A stretch of DNA of 64,000 nucleotides from NCBI GenBank assembly GCA_002049455.2, contig KV918799.1, forward strand, positions 105,140 through 169,139, written 5' to 3'. Below, in pieces: positions 41,285 through 50,809 of the stretch. Source of the stretch: Porphyra umbilicalis (taxonomy: Eukaryota > Rhodophyta > Bangiophyceae > Bangiales > Bangiaceae). Position 1 is the first letter of the stretch. Each line of letters opens with the position of its first letter. Made by a program: the position numbers and the translations under genes. Below the pieces are notes generated by a model. That model was not told the DNA's origin. It saw only the letters and a program-made list of their open reading frames with translations, and did no database searches.

Positions 41285-41934
41285 CTAAAAGGCGGGCGCT
41301 ACCGGCGACGGCATCCCCCCCCGCTCGGCGTCCCCGCCCCACACCATCTCCTCCTCCTCTTCCTCCTCCTTGTCCAGGAGGAAAACGTAGGTCAGCGGCA
41401 ACCCAACGCACGACAGCACGGCCGACACGACGCCCATTGCGGCGCGCCATCCCCACCGCCCCGCCACGGGTCCGATGAGCGCCGGCACGGCGGTGCCCAC
41501 CAAGCTGTACCCCGCCAGCACAAAGCCCATGGCGAGGCCTATGCCGCCCCCCCTCCCAAACCAGCCGGCAATAAAGAGGGAGTAGACGGGCACGCCTGAC
41601 ACGAAGGAAAATGTGGCGAGCGCCACGTGCGCAACACCCGTCGCCCACAGCCCTCGCGCGGCAACGGCGTGGACGGCGGAGACGGCGACCAAGCCGGCAA
41701 TGCCGCCGAGCACCCCCGCCCGCGGGCCGGCGGCGTCGACCAATACGCCGCCGGGGACGAGGAGCGCCACGTAGGCGAGCTTACCCGCGGCGAGCGGCAG
41801 CATCGTCTGCCCGACCGACAGGCCGAGGTCGGCGGCCATGACCGGCAGCAGCGTCGTGAGCGTCATGAAAAAGGTGCCCGCTTGGATGCAGTTCATGGCC
41901 ATGGCCGCGGCGGCCACGACCCACTTAGTGTGGG
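41285..41934 (-). CDS. Major facilitator superfamily transporter, N-terminal half
   Basis: Integral membrane transporter that moves a small solute by alternating access; substrate unknown. The minus-strand reading begins KWVVAAAAMAMNCIQAGTFF and shows about six hydrophobic helices. LLVPGGVLVDAAGPRAGVLG is the typical MFS signature loop between helices 2 and 3. Later come VPVYSLFIAGWFGRGGGIGL and GPVAGRWGWRAAMGVVSAVL. It ends with an acidic EEEEEEE loop. Full MFS proteins have 12 helices and about 400-500 residues, so only half is present in this exon. The frame is open upstream to about 42028 without a Met, and a run of 13 or more G at 41954-41966 makes the start uncertain. It could be a spliced gene or a fragment. 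Confidence 0.6.
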
Positions 41935-41939
41935 GGGGG

Positions 41940-42840
41940 TGCCGCTGCTTGGCGGGGGGGGGGGGGAGGCGGGCGGCGGGGAGGGGGGGAGGGGCGCCCC
42001 ATGGCCCCCGCGGTGGAGACGGCGCCCGTCATGGAAATTCCATGGCAGGGCGTCGACGTCCAAGTGTGGCACTGGCACCAGTCACAGAAAACGTGGCCGT
42101 GGCGTCAATGGAGAGGATGATGGTGGGGGGGACAAATGCGGTGGTGCTGAGCGCGTGGGACGCAGTAGTCGAGGACGAGGGGAGAAGAACGAAAAAAGAA
42201 AAAAAAAATCGCGTCAGCGAGCGCGCCGCCCAACACGACACCGTGCCCGGCACGTGCCAGCCAAACGAGGGTGGCCTCCTTGCTGGTAAACGCGCCGCCG
42301 CCTGCAGCCGACGAGATGACAGCGGGGGTGGCCGAGGTGCACCGGAGATTGGGCCGACGGATGGCACCAGGCGGGGCTGTCCCGTGGAAGAAGGGGTACA
42401 GTATGGGGAGGACCGCCCGGGCAACAACAGTCACGCGGATGCAGGGCGCCGCACACTGCACCGCGGCGGAGCGCCGCCGCCGCGGCGCGGCGCGCCCTCG
42501 CTGACCGGGCGGGCGCCCGCGCGTCGCGCTGCGGGGGGGGGGGGGGGTGGGCGTGCCACCGCGCGCGCGACGCGCCGCCGCCGCGCCGTGCGCGCCACCC
42601 GATGCTGGCGGTGGGCGGGGGTGCCCGCCGTCTCCCCCCCGACCGCGTCGGTGTGGCAGCGCGCCCTGGGTGGCGCGGCGGGCGCATGGACGCGCCCGTG
42701 GGGGTGCGCGCCGGCGGGGTGCGATGGCGGGCGGCGTGCCGGGGGGGGGGGGGGGAGTGGGGGGGGGGTCGGTCGGGGCATGGTCGACAGTGTCTTCATA
42801 GGTGGGCGGCGTGCCGGCTGCGCGCTGACAGCGGTTCCCT
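41940..42840. other. GC-rich stretch without a recognised gene
   Basis: Poly-G runs (41954, 42532, 42741) and many overlapping open frames of Arg/Ala/Pro-rich composition on both strands. The true start of the MFS gene may lie in the first 100 bp. Confidence 0.5.
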
Positions 42841-42841
42841 G

Positions 42842-42980
42842 CGCAGTGCACCTCGTTGCTGGATCCACCACGAGCTTGTTTTTCACTCGAATTGCTCGCA
42901 CGATTCTTGCACGACCCCTCGTAATATAGAATATACCTCTGTGGAGCGTTTTTCTTGTCAAAAACTCGTTAAAACATGTA
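42842..42980 (+). repeat. Dispersed repeat R3, left arm of an inverted pair
   Basis: A 29-bp core at 42847-42875 (TGCACCTCGTTGCTGGATCC onwards) is exactly inverted at 44312-44340. Weaker similarity extends another 100 bp (CAAAAACTCGTT near 42960 against its inverse near 44230). Confidence 0.75.
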
Positions 42981-42988
42981 TGCATTCA

Positions 42989-43084
42989 CATCCGGGCATT
43001 TTGCACCGACTTTTTGGAAGCATCAGAAGCGTCTCTGAGAATGCCTCCTGTGGTGTAGAGCACCATGGTGTGAATGCCCGGATG
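42989..43084. repeat. Inverted repeat with 72-bp spacer
   Basis: CATCCGGGCATT (42989-43000) and AATGCCCGGATG (43073-43084) are perfect inverse copies. Flanking TGTATGCA and TATGCATA extend the similarity. Confidence 0.6.
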
Positions 43085-43560
43085 CCAACGTATGCATATG
43101 CTCAACAAGTGCGTACGAGCTCTGCCTCCTTCCCAACGAGGTGGTTACGAGAATTCTGCACGCTGCATTAGGAGACCGTTCTCGAGGCGTGCGTATCAAG
43201 TCGCGTACGGGGCATCGAGGTGCTGCGCAAGTGCCGGTTTTTGAACTTAGCTTCTTCGTGCGTGCGAGTTGACGATAGTTATTGCCATCCACCTGATCGA
43301 CATCTGACCTTCAGTGAACAGCGATGGAGAATGGTTGCGGTATTGCGATTGCCCATTTCACCAAGTTCTTCGAGCAGTGCCAAAGAACTGTGCATCCCGT
43401 GCGGAAAAAGCGGCTCACGGACGCGCCCCATCCCGGGGTGATGCGACACGATCCGCACGACTCAGCGGATCCGTCGACTTGGCGCTGGTTGCCCGCTGCT
43501 GCGCCTGCCCGCCGCATCGCCGCCTCCTCCGCGGCCGCCCTCGACACTGGCCACCTCCCA
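43085..43560. other. Spacer between R3 arms
   Basis: Balanced composition. A plus frame starting at 43324 (MENGCGIAIAHFTKFFEQCQ) is protein-like for about 30 residues, then becomes Pro/Ala/Arg-rich. I do not recognise it. Confidence 0.4.
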
Positions 43561-44010
43561 CGCGGCCACAGTACCCCCGCCGCCGCCCCGCTTCCGCCCT
43601 TGACGCTTGTCCCCCGCCCTTCGCCCCCCTCGTATGCTCCACCCCCCCCTTCGCCCTCTGCTACCACCGCCAACGTCGCCGTGACAGTCCGCCCCACTTG
43701 GCGTCGTCGGAAAGCGGCGAGATACGCGGGTGGGACTCGTCACCTCAACGCCCAAGGGCCCTACCTAACTACCGTCGAAACCCTGCCCAGCACCACCGCG
43801 GGGTTGCCCCCGCCGTCACCCTGCCCACCGCCACCACCTCCGGGCTCCCCCCGCCGTGTACGGCCTACTAGCACCACCACGGGGCTGACCCCGCCGTCTC
43901 CCTGCCCGCCGCCACCACCGCAGGGCCGCCTTGCTGTATCCTTTCGACAAACACCGCGGGGCTGCCCCCGCCGTCAGCCCGCCGCGCACGGTAACCGCCA
44001 GCTCTCGCAG
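43561..44010. repeat. Pro-coding degenerate minisatellite
   Basis: From about 43780, units of CACCAC(C)GCGGGG(T/C)TG(A/C)CCCCGCCGTC and CCCTGCCC(A/G)CCGCCACCACC alternate three or four times. Upstream it is C-rich without a clear period. Confidence 0.6.
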
Positions 44011-44219
44011 TAGCTGCTTCCACGAGAACAGACAGAAGCATTGGTGCGACGGGTTGGGGGAGCAGGGTGTCCTTTTGCGTATTTCTTGTCGTAATCGGCT
44101 CTGCTGTCGTATTGAACAAGGCACGCGTTTAGCGCATCAAGTCGCACTTGGAAGCATTTGAACGGACTTCATAACGCTCGTAATGATGGCCTAATCATGT
44201 CGCCAACACGCCTGAACGA

Positions 44220-44350
44220 GTTTTTTGGACGGGATACGAGCAAACACTCTTAGCGTGCGAGGAAACACCCATTTTCAACGAGCGTTTACGAGGAATGCGA
44301 GGAAAAAACGGGCTCGTGGTGGATCCAGCAACGAGGTGCACAGCGCTGGT
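44220..44350 (-). repeat. Dispersed repeat R3, right arm
   Basis: Inverse of 42842-42980. Both arms can be read, outward from the spacer, as a peptide containing KN(K/G)LVVDPATRCTA (minus strand at the left arm, plus strand here). Confidence 0.72.
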
Positions 44351-45240
44351 TGCCCAGTGGTGCGCTCGTGGGGAGGCTGGCGAGACGGCCGCGGGGACGA
44401 TTTGGTGGGCGGCGCGCGTCGGCAGGGCGCTGGCGGCTCCGGCGTGGGGGCGAGCACGGGCGTCGGTGGACGGCACAGTGGAACCGTGTGCTGCTTTTTA
44501 CGACGAGGTGCCAACCCGTCGTCCGTGTGGCGCGCTCTCTGTGTTACTCGTCAAAAGGACCAGGCGGTCGGTGCTGTCCCCACTGCTTGTTTCTGTGTAT
44601 TTAATACATTCTCCTTTTCCCTCTGTCCCCTCGGCCAGCGCCCACCAAGACGACACGCGGGTGGGCAGCGGCGGTTGCCAACCACATCCCCGCCGCCTGC
44701 GCGGTGCCTGTGCTCACGAGGGGAGCCGCGGGCGCATCCTCTTGGTGAGGGGGGGTGGCGAGGCGATCCGCGCCCGTCTGGCCGAGTCGGACCGCGGGGA
44801 CGAGGCCTCTCACGCAAGGTGTCGCTGTTGCGGCCGCCCCCTACCCAGACGCGTCGGGCAGGCGTGGCGCTGCCCCGCTCGCGCCGTGCACGCGCTTGGC
44901 GGCGGCCGGCTCGCGCGGCGCACGTTCCGAGGCGTTGCGTCTTGCCAACAGGCGGGGGAGCTCGGCCACCCCCACTGGGGGCCACTGTCACCGCCACGGT
45001 CACCCACCGCCACTACCACCCCAATATGCACCGTCATAAAGGCGAAGACAGGGCCAAGCCCGTCACCCAGCACCACTGGGACGCCAACCAACAAGCACTT
45101 GGCCCGGACACACTGACTATGAGCCACCACATCCCCCCTCCCCCCCTCACAGAAAAGCGCCATCCTCATCTCTCCCCCCCACTCCCGTACTGAGAGGACA
45201 AGCCCAGTCGAGCACAAGAAATAAAGAAAGAAAAGAAAGA
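44351..45240. other. GC-rich stretch, no supported gene
   Basis: A plus frame (44295-45116) runs through it and contains GGGEAIRARLAESDRGDEAS and a Cys cluster (HARCRCCGR), but the flanks are low-complexity and no family is recognised. The 3' side is a purine-rich AAATAAAGAAAG stretch near 45223. Confidence 0.4.
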
Positions 45241-46039
45241 AGGAAACAGCAACGTGGAACAACAGAGCAAAAGGAAAACGGTCAGAAGACGTCCCGTTGG
45301 AGGCAAGAAATCATGGCACGACCCTGCGCCACATATGACGGCCTGCGTCACACCCTCGAGTCCACTGCAAGCTACCCGAGCAACACAAGATGCTTCAAGC
45401 AACCGCCCCCCCATCCTCGTACAAAGGGACGCCACCTCCCCCCCACATCCTGCACCCCCGCAGGAAGTCAGCAGTCAGACACAGGTGGGCAAATTAACAT
45501 GGAAAAGAGGAAGCAGCCAAGCGCATAAGGTGAATAAAGGAACGGACGGGGGTGAGTTGCGGGTGGAGACGGGACCTGCACGAGGAGGGCGCGGCACTCG
45601 AGGCGCGGCCACCGACCGCCGCAAGGATCCGCGCCTCACCCCCCCCCCCCGAAAAGCGACACAAAGATATACCTGACATGTCACACACGGTGGGCAGGCA
45701 ATTCAAACAGCCTCACGCACGACACACAACCACGACGAAGGCAACTGCAGTACGGAGCAGATCAGTTCGTCGTGGACGGGACGCCGCGGCCAAGACGTGC
45801 AGTCGCCAACTTGGGCTCTCCAAGGGTCAAACAACGTGAGCCGACCGACCAATCAGATGTCGAAAAAAAGTCCACGCTGTCATTCTGTGCTGGAAGGCGC
45901 CCAGAAGCACCTGTGGCGAGCATCGCTTTTCTGTAAGCACACAGCACCCGCAAAGACTGCTCCTTTCTTGCGGCAGGAGTCCCCAGATCCTGGGATATCC
46001 GGGCTTTATCCTGCATCTATTCCCTTAGGGCTCCTCCAT
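45241..46039. other. Spacer without a recognised gene
   Basis: Mixed composition. A CCAATCAG box lies near 45849. No frame with a domain. Confidence 0.45.
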
Positions 46040-46400
46040 TTCCCCCCGCCGCTCCTCATCCACACGCACGTTTCGCCGTTGCCGTTGAGGTTGTGGGCGT
46101 TGGCGCCGCCACCGAGGGCTACAATGGCCATCGCGTGGTCGGCGCGGCCTGCCGGCTACGTCGCGGATGGTGTCGTCGACCTCGCCGGCCGGGCGCATTG
46201 CCCGCCCCTGCCAGGTGTGGTCGGCGAGGAGCAGGGCGACATTGTCGGCGTGGCTGAGCTCCACGGCCGCCGTCAGGGGCGTGCCGCCGACGCTGTTGAC
46301 AGGCGCCAACCGCGCGCCGTGCGCAGATAGAGAAGCTTACAGACGTGGCGGTGCCCTTTATGGTCGATGCAGTGGACACGCGCCTGCCCGCCCCGGTCGG
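46040..46400 (-). pseudogene. Ankyrin-repeat gene remnant
   Basis: Minus-strand peptides resemble ankyrin repeats: CIDHKGHRHVCKLLY near 46360, VNSVGGTPLTAAVELSHADN followed by VALLLADH near 46270, and ADHAMAIVALGGGANAHNLN followed by GNGETC near 46110. The second has the G-TPL-A signature and LLL; the third has the GAN-A--LNGNGET turn. They lie in order but in three different frames within about 300 bp, so either short introns separate them or, more likely, this is a decayed gene. Ankyrin repeats bind other proteins. Confidence 0.45.
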
Positions 46401-46800
46401 TGGCTTGAGCATCGACCTCCGGCGGCGATGTGCTGACGCGAGTGAAGGGGGCGGCGGCGGCGGATGAGGGGCCAGTTCCCGCCGGTCCGGTCGCGCCATT
46501 CCAAACCGTTTAGTCGCCTACCGCGCGGCCGTCGAGCGGGCCGTGGGGAGGTGGCGGCTGCGGTGGCCTCTTGGTTTCCCCGGCTGTTTGTCGCAGTCCT
46601 ATCGCAGCCGCCATGGTCCACCCCTGCGGATGTGCCTGTGACAATGCTCGCGGCTTCCTCATGTGGCGGGACTCTATTTAGTAGGGGCGCCCGCAGACGG
46701 TGACCGCTCAGTTGACAGCCTCGTCCCTTCCGAGCTGCGCACCCCCTTTTCTGCAACATGATGCTGGCGTAGCGCCAAGGATGGACGGCGGGCGGTGCGC
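46401..46800. other. Spacer without a recognised gene
   Basis: GC-rich; no supported coding region beyond the ankyrin remnant. Confidence 0.4.
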
Positions 46801-46801
46801 C

Positions 46802-46976
46802 CTGTCACAGGCTGTCACAGGGACTGTCACAGGCTGTCACAGGCTGTCACAGGCTGTCACAGGCTGTCACAGGCTGTCACAGACTGTCACAGGCTGTCAC
46901 AGGCTGTCACAGACTGTCACAGGCTGTCACAGACTGTCACAGGCTGTCACAGGGGCTGTCACAGGCTGTCACAGGC
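46802..46976 (+). repeat. 10-bp tandem repeat CTGTCACAGG, about 17 units
   Basis: Almost perfect head-to-tail copies of CTGTCACAGG, with A for G at the last position in a few units and extra bases at two places. CTGTCACAG is itself close to a palindrome (CTGT/ACAG). The low divergence shows recent expansion. Confidence 0.93.
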
Positions 46977-47665
46977 GACTGTAAACTTCAATCTGGCAGA
47001 TGAGCCCCCCCGCGCCGCCGGGCAGACTGGGCGGGCGGTCCGCGGCGCGGGGCGCCGCGGCCGTCGAGCCGCGGCGCGTGGCCGGCGGCGGGGGCACACC
47101 CCGACTCGCTCCGCGGGCCGCCCGCCGTCGGGGGTGCGCGCGCCTTTGTGGGGGGGGGGGGGGGCACGGCGGCCACGCCGCGGCAGGCGGCGGCAGACGC
47201 GGGCGGCCGCGGCGGCGCCGCTGCCGCGCACGTCGCTGCCGCCGCCGCCGCCTCACCGGCGGGCGACGGGCGGGCGGGGCGTCGACGCGTGGCCCCCCAC
47301 TGTTTTTTTTTGCGACCGCTGCGCCGTGGGCGCCCCCGCTCCCCTGTCGACGCGCGGCCGGTCGGTGGGGCAGGGGGGGGCGGCACCGGCGGGGGGGGAG
47401 CGCCCGCGCGTTGCCCGTCCCCGCGCGCGCGCCGCGGTGGGGGGGAGGCCCTCGGGCGCGGTCGTGCACGCCGAAACTCCGCAACGCCGTGAAAGCGGGT
47501 CGTTGACCCGTCGACACCGTCGCAACGCGCTTACGACAGCGGGCCTGCTGCTCTCCCGCTTCGCTCGCCCCGTCCGCCGCCCGCGCCATTGCCAGCGTCA
47601 CTACCAACGGCCGCCGCGCCGCTCGCCGCCGCCGCCGCCCCCCGCGTCTGCCCCAGAGCTATAGC
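46977..47665. other. Very GC-rich stretch without a recognised gene
   Basis: Open frames on both strands with Arg/Pro/Gly/Ala-rich composition only. G runs near 47150 and a T run near 47300. Confidence 0.55.
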
Positions 47666-47770
47666 AACCATAGCTTAACCGGTTGTGCTGGGACGCTCCC
47701 TGCATAACCCGAGCGCAGTGCTGTAGGAATGAGGCGGAGTTGCTCTTGGGGATCAAGTTGGGGAGGTGGC

Positions 47771-48165
47771 GTCTAAATTCGTTTAATAGGGCACAGGTAG
47801 GTGCTTGTCAATGTGAACGTGCCCTAACGAACGTCGAGCCACATTCTCGAATTTGGATAATTCCAACTCGATTCGATAGTCCCGGTGTCACGATGGAACG
47901 CGCATGTCCTATTCGAAGCCGAAATACGGCACGCACACCCTATTCAGGACGGTTGGAGTATGCTACGGGCCCTCTCATTGGCTGGGCGCCAAATGATTTT
48001 ATTGCCATACGTGTCTGACGACGACCGACGACGCAAAACAACGACCGCGACACGATCGAGGCCCGATGCACTGGGCAGATGGTGACACGTGACCGAGGGA
48101 CTGATGCAGACGCAAACCTTGTGAGAGGCCGCGACGTATGAGGGCGACAGAGACTCGTGGCAGGC
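47771..48165 (+). repeat. Dispersed repeat R1, uninterrupted copy
   Basis: Continuous version of the sequence that lies in two pieces at 40687-40771 and 38205-38535 on the opposite strand. Contains CTCATTGGCTGG, an inverted CCAAT box. No ORF. Confidence 0.78.
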
Positions 48166-48599
48166 AGCCACAAGCATGCCCACACTTCAGAACGTAGATT
48201 GATCCCCGGCAGCAATCGCGTTGCACTCTGGGCCCGACTTGTGCCTCTCGAGTCGTGCGAGGAATGAGAATCAGGGGGAGCGGTGGACGCGCAGCTCATG
48301 CTACGTATCAGTCAGTGAAGTGTGAGTGCGTGGGACGTACACCTGTCGATGCGGATGTCGTAGTACTGGCTGCCAGCCTCTCCTACGTATGAGAGAGTCG
48401 TCAGCTCTGTTGAGCCTGGTTGGTCACGCGACACGATTGGTTCAGCGACTAACACTGATTCCAAGGCTGTACCGGATGGCAGGTACGGCCCGGCTGCGCC
48501 AGAATATGCGCGGTCTGCCGGGGGTGCCAGCGGGGGGGTGTCCCAGAACCGAGGCGCACGCGTGCCCCTGTCGTCGCCCTGCCTCACCTGCCGCTGTGC
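48166..48599. other. Spacer upstream of the transposase
   Basis: No supported gene. It may hold the 5' end and promoter of the Harbinger element, but I could not identify its terminal inverted repeat. Confidence 0.4.
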
Positions 48600-48679
48600 T
48601 CGCCACCGTCGTGCTCGCCACCGTCGTGCTCGCCACCGTCGTGCTCGCCACCGTCGTGCTCGCCACCGTCGTGCTCGTG
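48600..48679 (+). repeat. 15-bp tandem repeat, about five units
   Basis: Units of CGCCACCGTCGTGCT, virtually identical, just before the transposase start at 48702. Confidence 0.9.
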
Positions 48680-48701
48680 GCCGGCGCCGCCTGCGCGCAC
48701 C

Positions 48702-50617
48702 ATGGACGCTGCAATGACTGTGAGTGGGTGGGAGGAGGACGAGGGCCTAAACGATGACGTCACCACCGCGGTGGTAGTCGCCGCTCACGTGGCCACTCTT
48801 CTGGATTCGCGACGGCGGGCTCTCGCGGCCGCGCAAGTGCACAGGCCGCGGTACCGGGGCTCCGTGCCCGGTCGGTTGGCCAATCGGCCGCGAAATTTTG
48901 AGCTTGGCCTGCAGTGCATCCTTCGCGACTATTTTGGCGTCGACGGCCTTCCCCCGGTTTTCGGTCGACAACAGTTTGAGCGACGATTTCGCGTGCCGTT
49001 GCCGGTCTTCCTGCGGATCTACCATGCTATCAAGGACCGCCCGTTTTGGGCGCAACGTGTCAACGCAACCGGGCAGCCGCAGGCCCACCCGCTTCAAAAG
49101 CTGGTGGCCGCGTTCCGCGTGCTGGCGTACGGAGAATCGTACGACCGCGCGGACGAGTACGTGCGCTTGTCCAGATCTACAATCGCGCGCGCGGTCAAGC
49201 TCTTCACCGAGTTCATGGTCGACGAGCTCGGTCCACACTACCTGCGGCCGCCCACGCCCCCTGAGATTGAGAAGATCCTTGCCCGCAATGATGAGCGTGG
49301 GTTGCCTGGCTGTCTCGGTTCTCTTGATTGCTCTCACTGGGAGTGGTCCTCGTGCCCTAAGGCGCGGGCGGGGACGTACCAGGGCCGGGATGGGCGGCGA
49401 TCGATTGTGATTGAGGCCATCTGCGATGAGGACACGTGGATCTACCACATCTTCGCGGGGAGTCCGGGAAGCCTCAATTTATTAACGTCCTGTACCAATC
49501 GCCTATGTATATGGATGTTATCACGGGAAAGTGGCCGCCCCGGGAGTTTTCGTTCACAGTGAACGGTAATACCCGAACTTTGCTTTATTACCTGGTGGAC
49601 GGAATCTATCCCCGCTTCGCGTTCTTCGTTGCACCTTTCCCCAACCCGCAGACTCTCGAGCAGCGCACGTTCAACCGTCTTCAAGAGGCTCTGCGGAAGG
49701 ACGTAGAGCGTCTTTTCGGCATCCTGACGGCGCGATTCCACGTCATGTTGCACCCTTGCCGAATGTGGACGGTCCCCCAGATGGTGCTAACGACGCAGAC
49801 TGTTGCCATTCTTCACAATATGGTGGTCGAGGCACGCAGGGACGGTTTCCTGTCTCGCTCGCGCTCGTCCCACTATGGGGCGGGCGCTGCCGGCGCGGGG
49901 GCGGATCTGGGCGGGGGTGGCGCGGTCGCCGGTGCCGCTGACGGTGCGGGTGTCGGCGGCGCGGCGGGAGACGATGGGGCGGGCGCGGCTGGCGCGGCTG
50001 CTGGCGCCGCTGACGGCGCAGGAGCCGGCGGCGGCGGCGCGGGAGGCGCTGGGGCGGACGGGGCGGACGGGGATGGCGCGGGGGCTGGCGCCGCCGATGG
50101 CGCAGGAGCTGGAGGCGGCGCCGCGGGAGGCGCTGGGGCCGGCGGCGGCGGCGCGGGAGGCGCTGGGGCGGACGGGGCGGACGGGGATGGCGCGGGGTCT
50201 GGCGCCGCCGATGGGGCAGGCGGCGCCGCGGGCGCGGCTGCCGCGGGCGCCGCCGACGGCGCTGGGGCCGGCGGTGGCGCTGCGGGAGACGCCGGGGCGG
50301 GCGCGAACATCGGCGGCGGTGCGCCGGGAGTGGCCGGGGAGGGAGGTCACGGGGGGGGGGGTGGCGGGGCAGGAGGTTCTGGGGCTGGAGGCGCAAGTGC
50401 TGCTGCAGGGGGTGGGCTGGGCGACCTAGACGGTACTCCTGGTGTTCCACCCCCAGCTCTGGGGGCCGCTGCGGTGGCCCCCATGAGCGAGTTCATGCGG
50501 ATTCTGATGGCCACTGGCGAGGCCAAGTCCCGTGAAGAGCATGCGGCGCTGCGCGAGGATCTGTGCGCGCGCGTGTTTTCGCAGCGTGGTGAGTTCTTGG
50601 CGCCTTATCTTGATTGA
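48702..50617 (+). pseudogene. PIF/Harbinger transposase (DDE superfamily), frameshifted
   Basis: Nuclear transposase that cuts and pastes the element. The first frame (48702-49562, ATG at 48702) has an N-terminal helix-turn-helix-like region (LVAAFRVLAYGESYDRADEY, then LSRSTIARAVKLF) and the first catalytic Asp in LGSLDCSHWEW (residue 209). The family motif GSPGSLND-INVL, which carries the second Asp, is disturbed: the first frame reads GSPGSLN then leaves the family, and the second (from 49436) reads INVLYQSPMY. So one base is missing near 49482 and the Asp codon is not intact. The second frame continues through the third acidic residue in KDVERLFGILTARF (near 49707) and HNMVVEARRDG. It then has an unusual 180-residue Gly/Ala-rich tail and ends near 50617 with VFSQRGEFLAPYLD. 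Probably inactive unless this is a sequencing error. Confidence 0.85.
49876..50440 (+). repeat. Gly/Ala-coding GGCGCN repeats within the transposase tail
   Basis: Triplet-based GGCGC-rich sequence with a longer unit GGGGCGGACGGGGCGGACGG seen twice (about 50053 and 50166). It keeps the frame open and looks like an expansion inside the gene. Confidence 0.7.
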
Positions 50618-50809
50618 TTTCTCTCCCTGTATCGTGTGTCTTCTGCACACCCTTCCCTGCGGCGTGCTCTGTGATGTGTGTTGTGTACGAGAGATCTGGT
50701 TTACCATGCGGGCGTGAACCCTAAAGCGGTTTGCACATGTTAACCTTCTTCCCACTTCGGACACATGCACAATTGGTCGGCTGATGCGCGTTCAGGGTCC
50801 TGGTATCGG
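50618..50809. other. 3' flank of the transposase
   Basis: Lower-GC pyrimidine-rich sequence right after the stop, then the start of the GC-rich array. No polyadenylation signal of canonical form is seen. Confidence 0.4.

Noticed and set aside
43324-44013. 229-codon plus frame starting MENGCGIAIAHF
   Set aside because: Only the first 30 residues look protein-like; the rest is a Pro-coding minisatellite.
46802-46976. CRISPR-like array
   Set aside because: The 10-bp units are head to tail with no spacers, and the context is eukaryotic.
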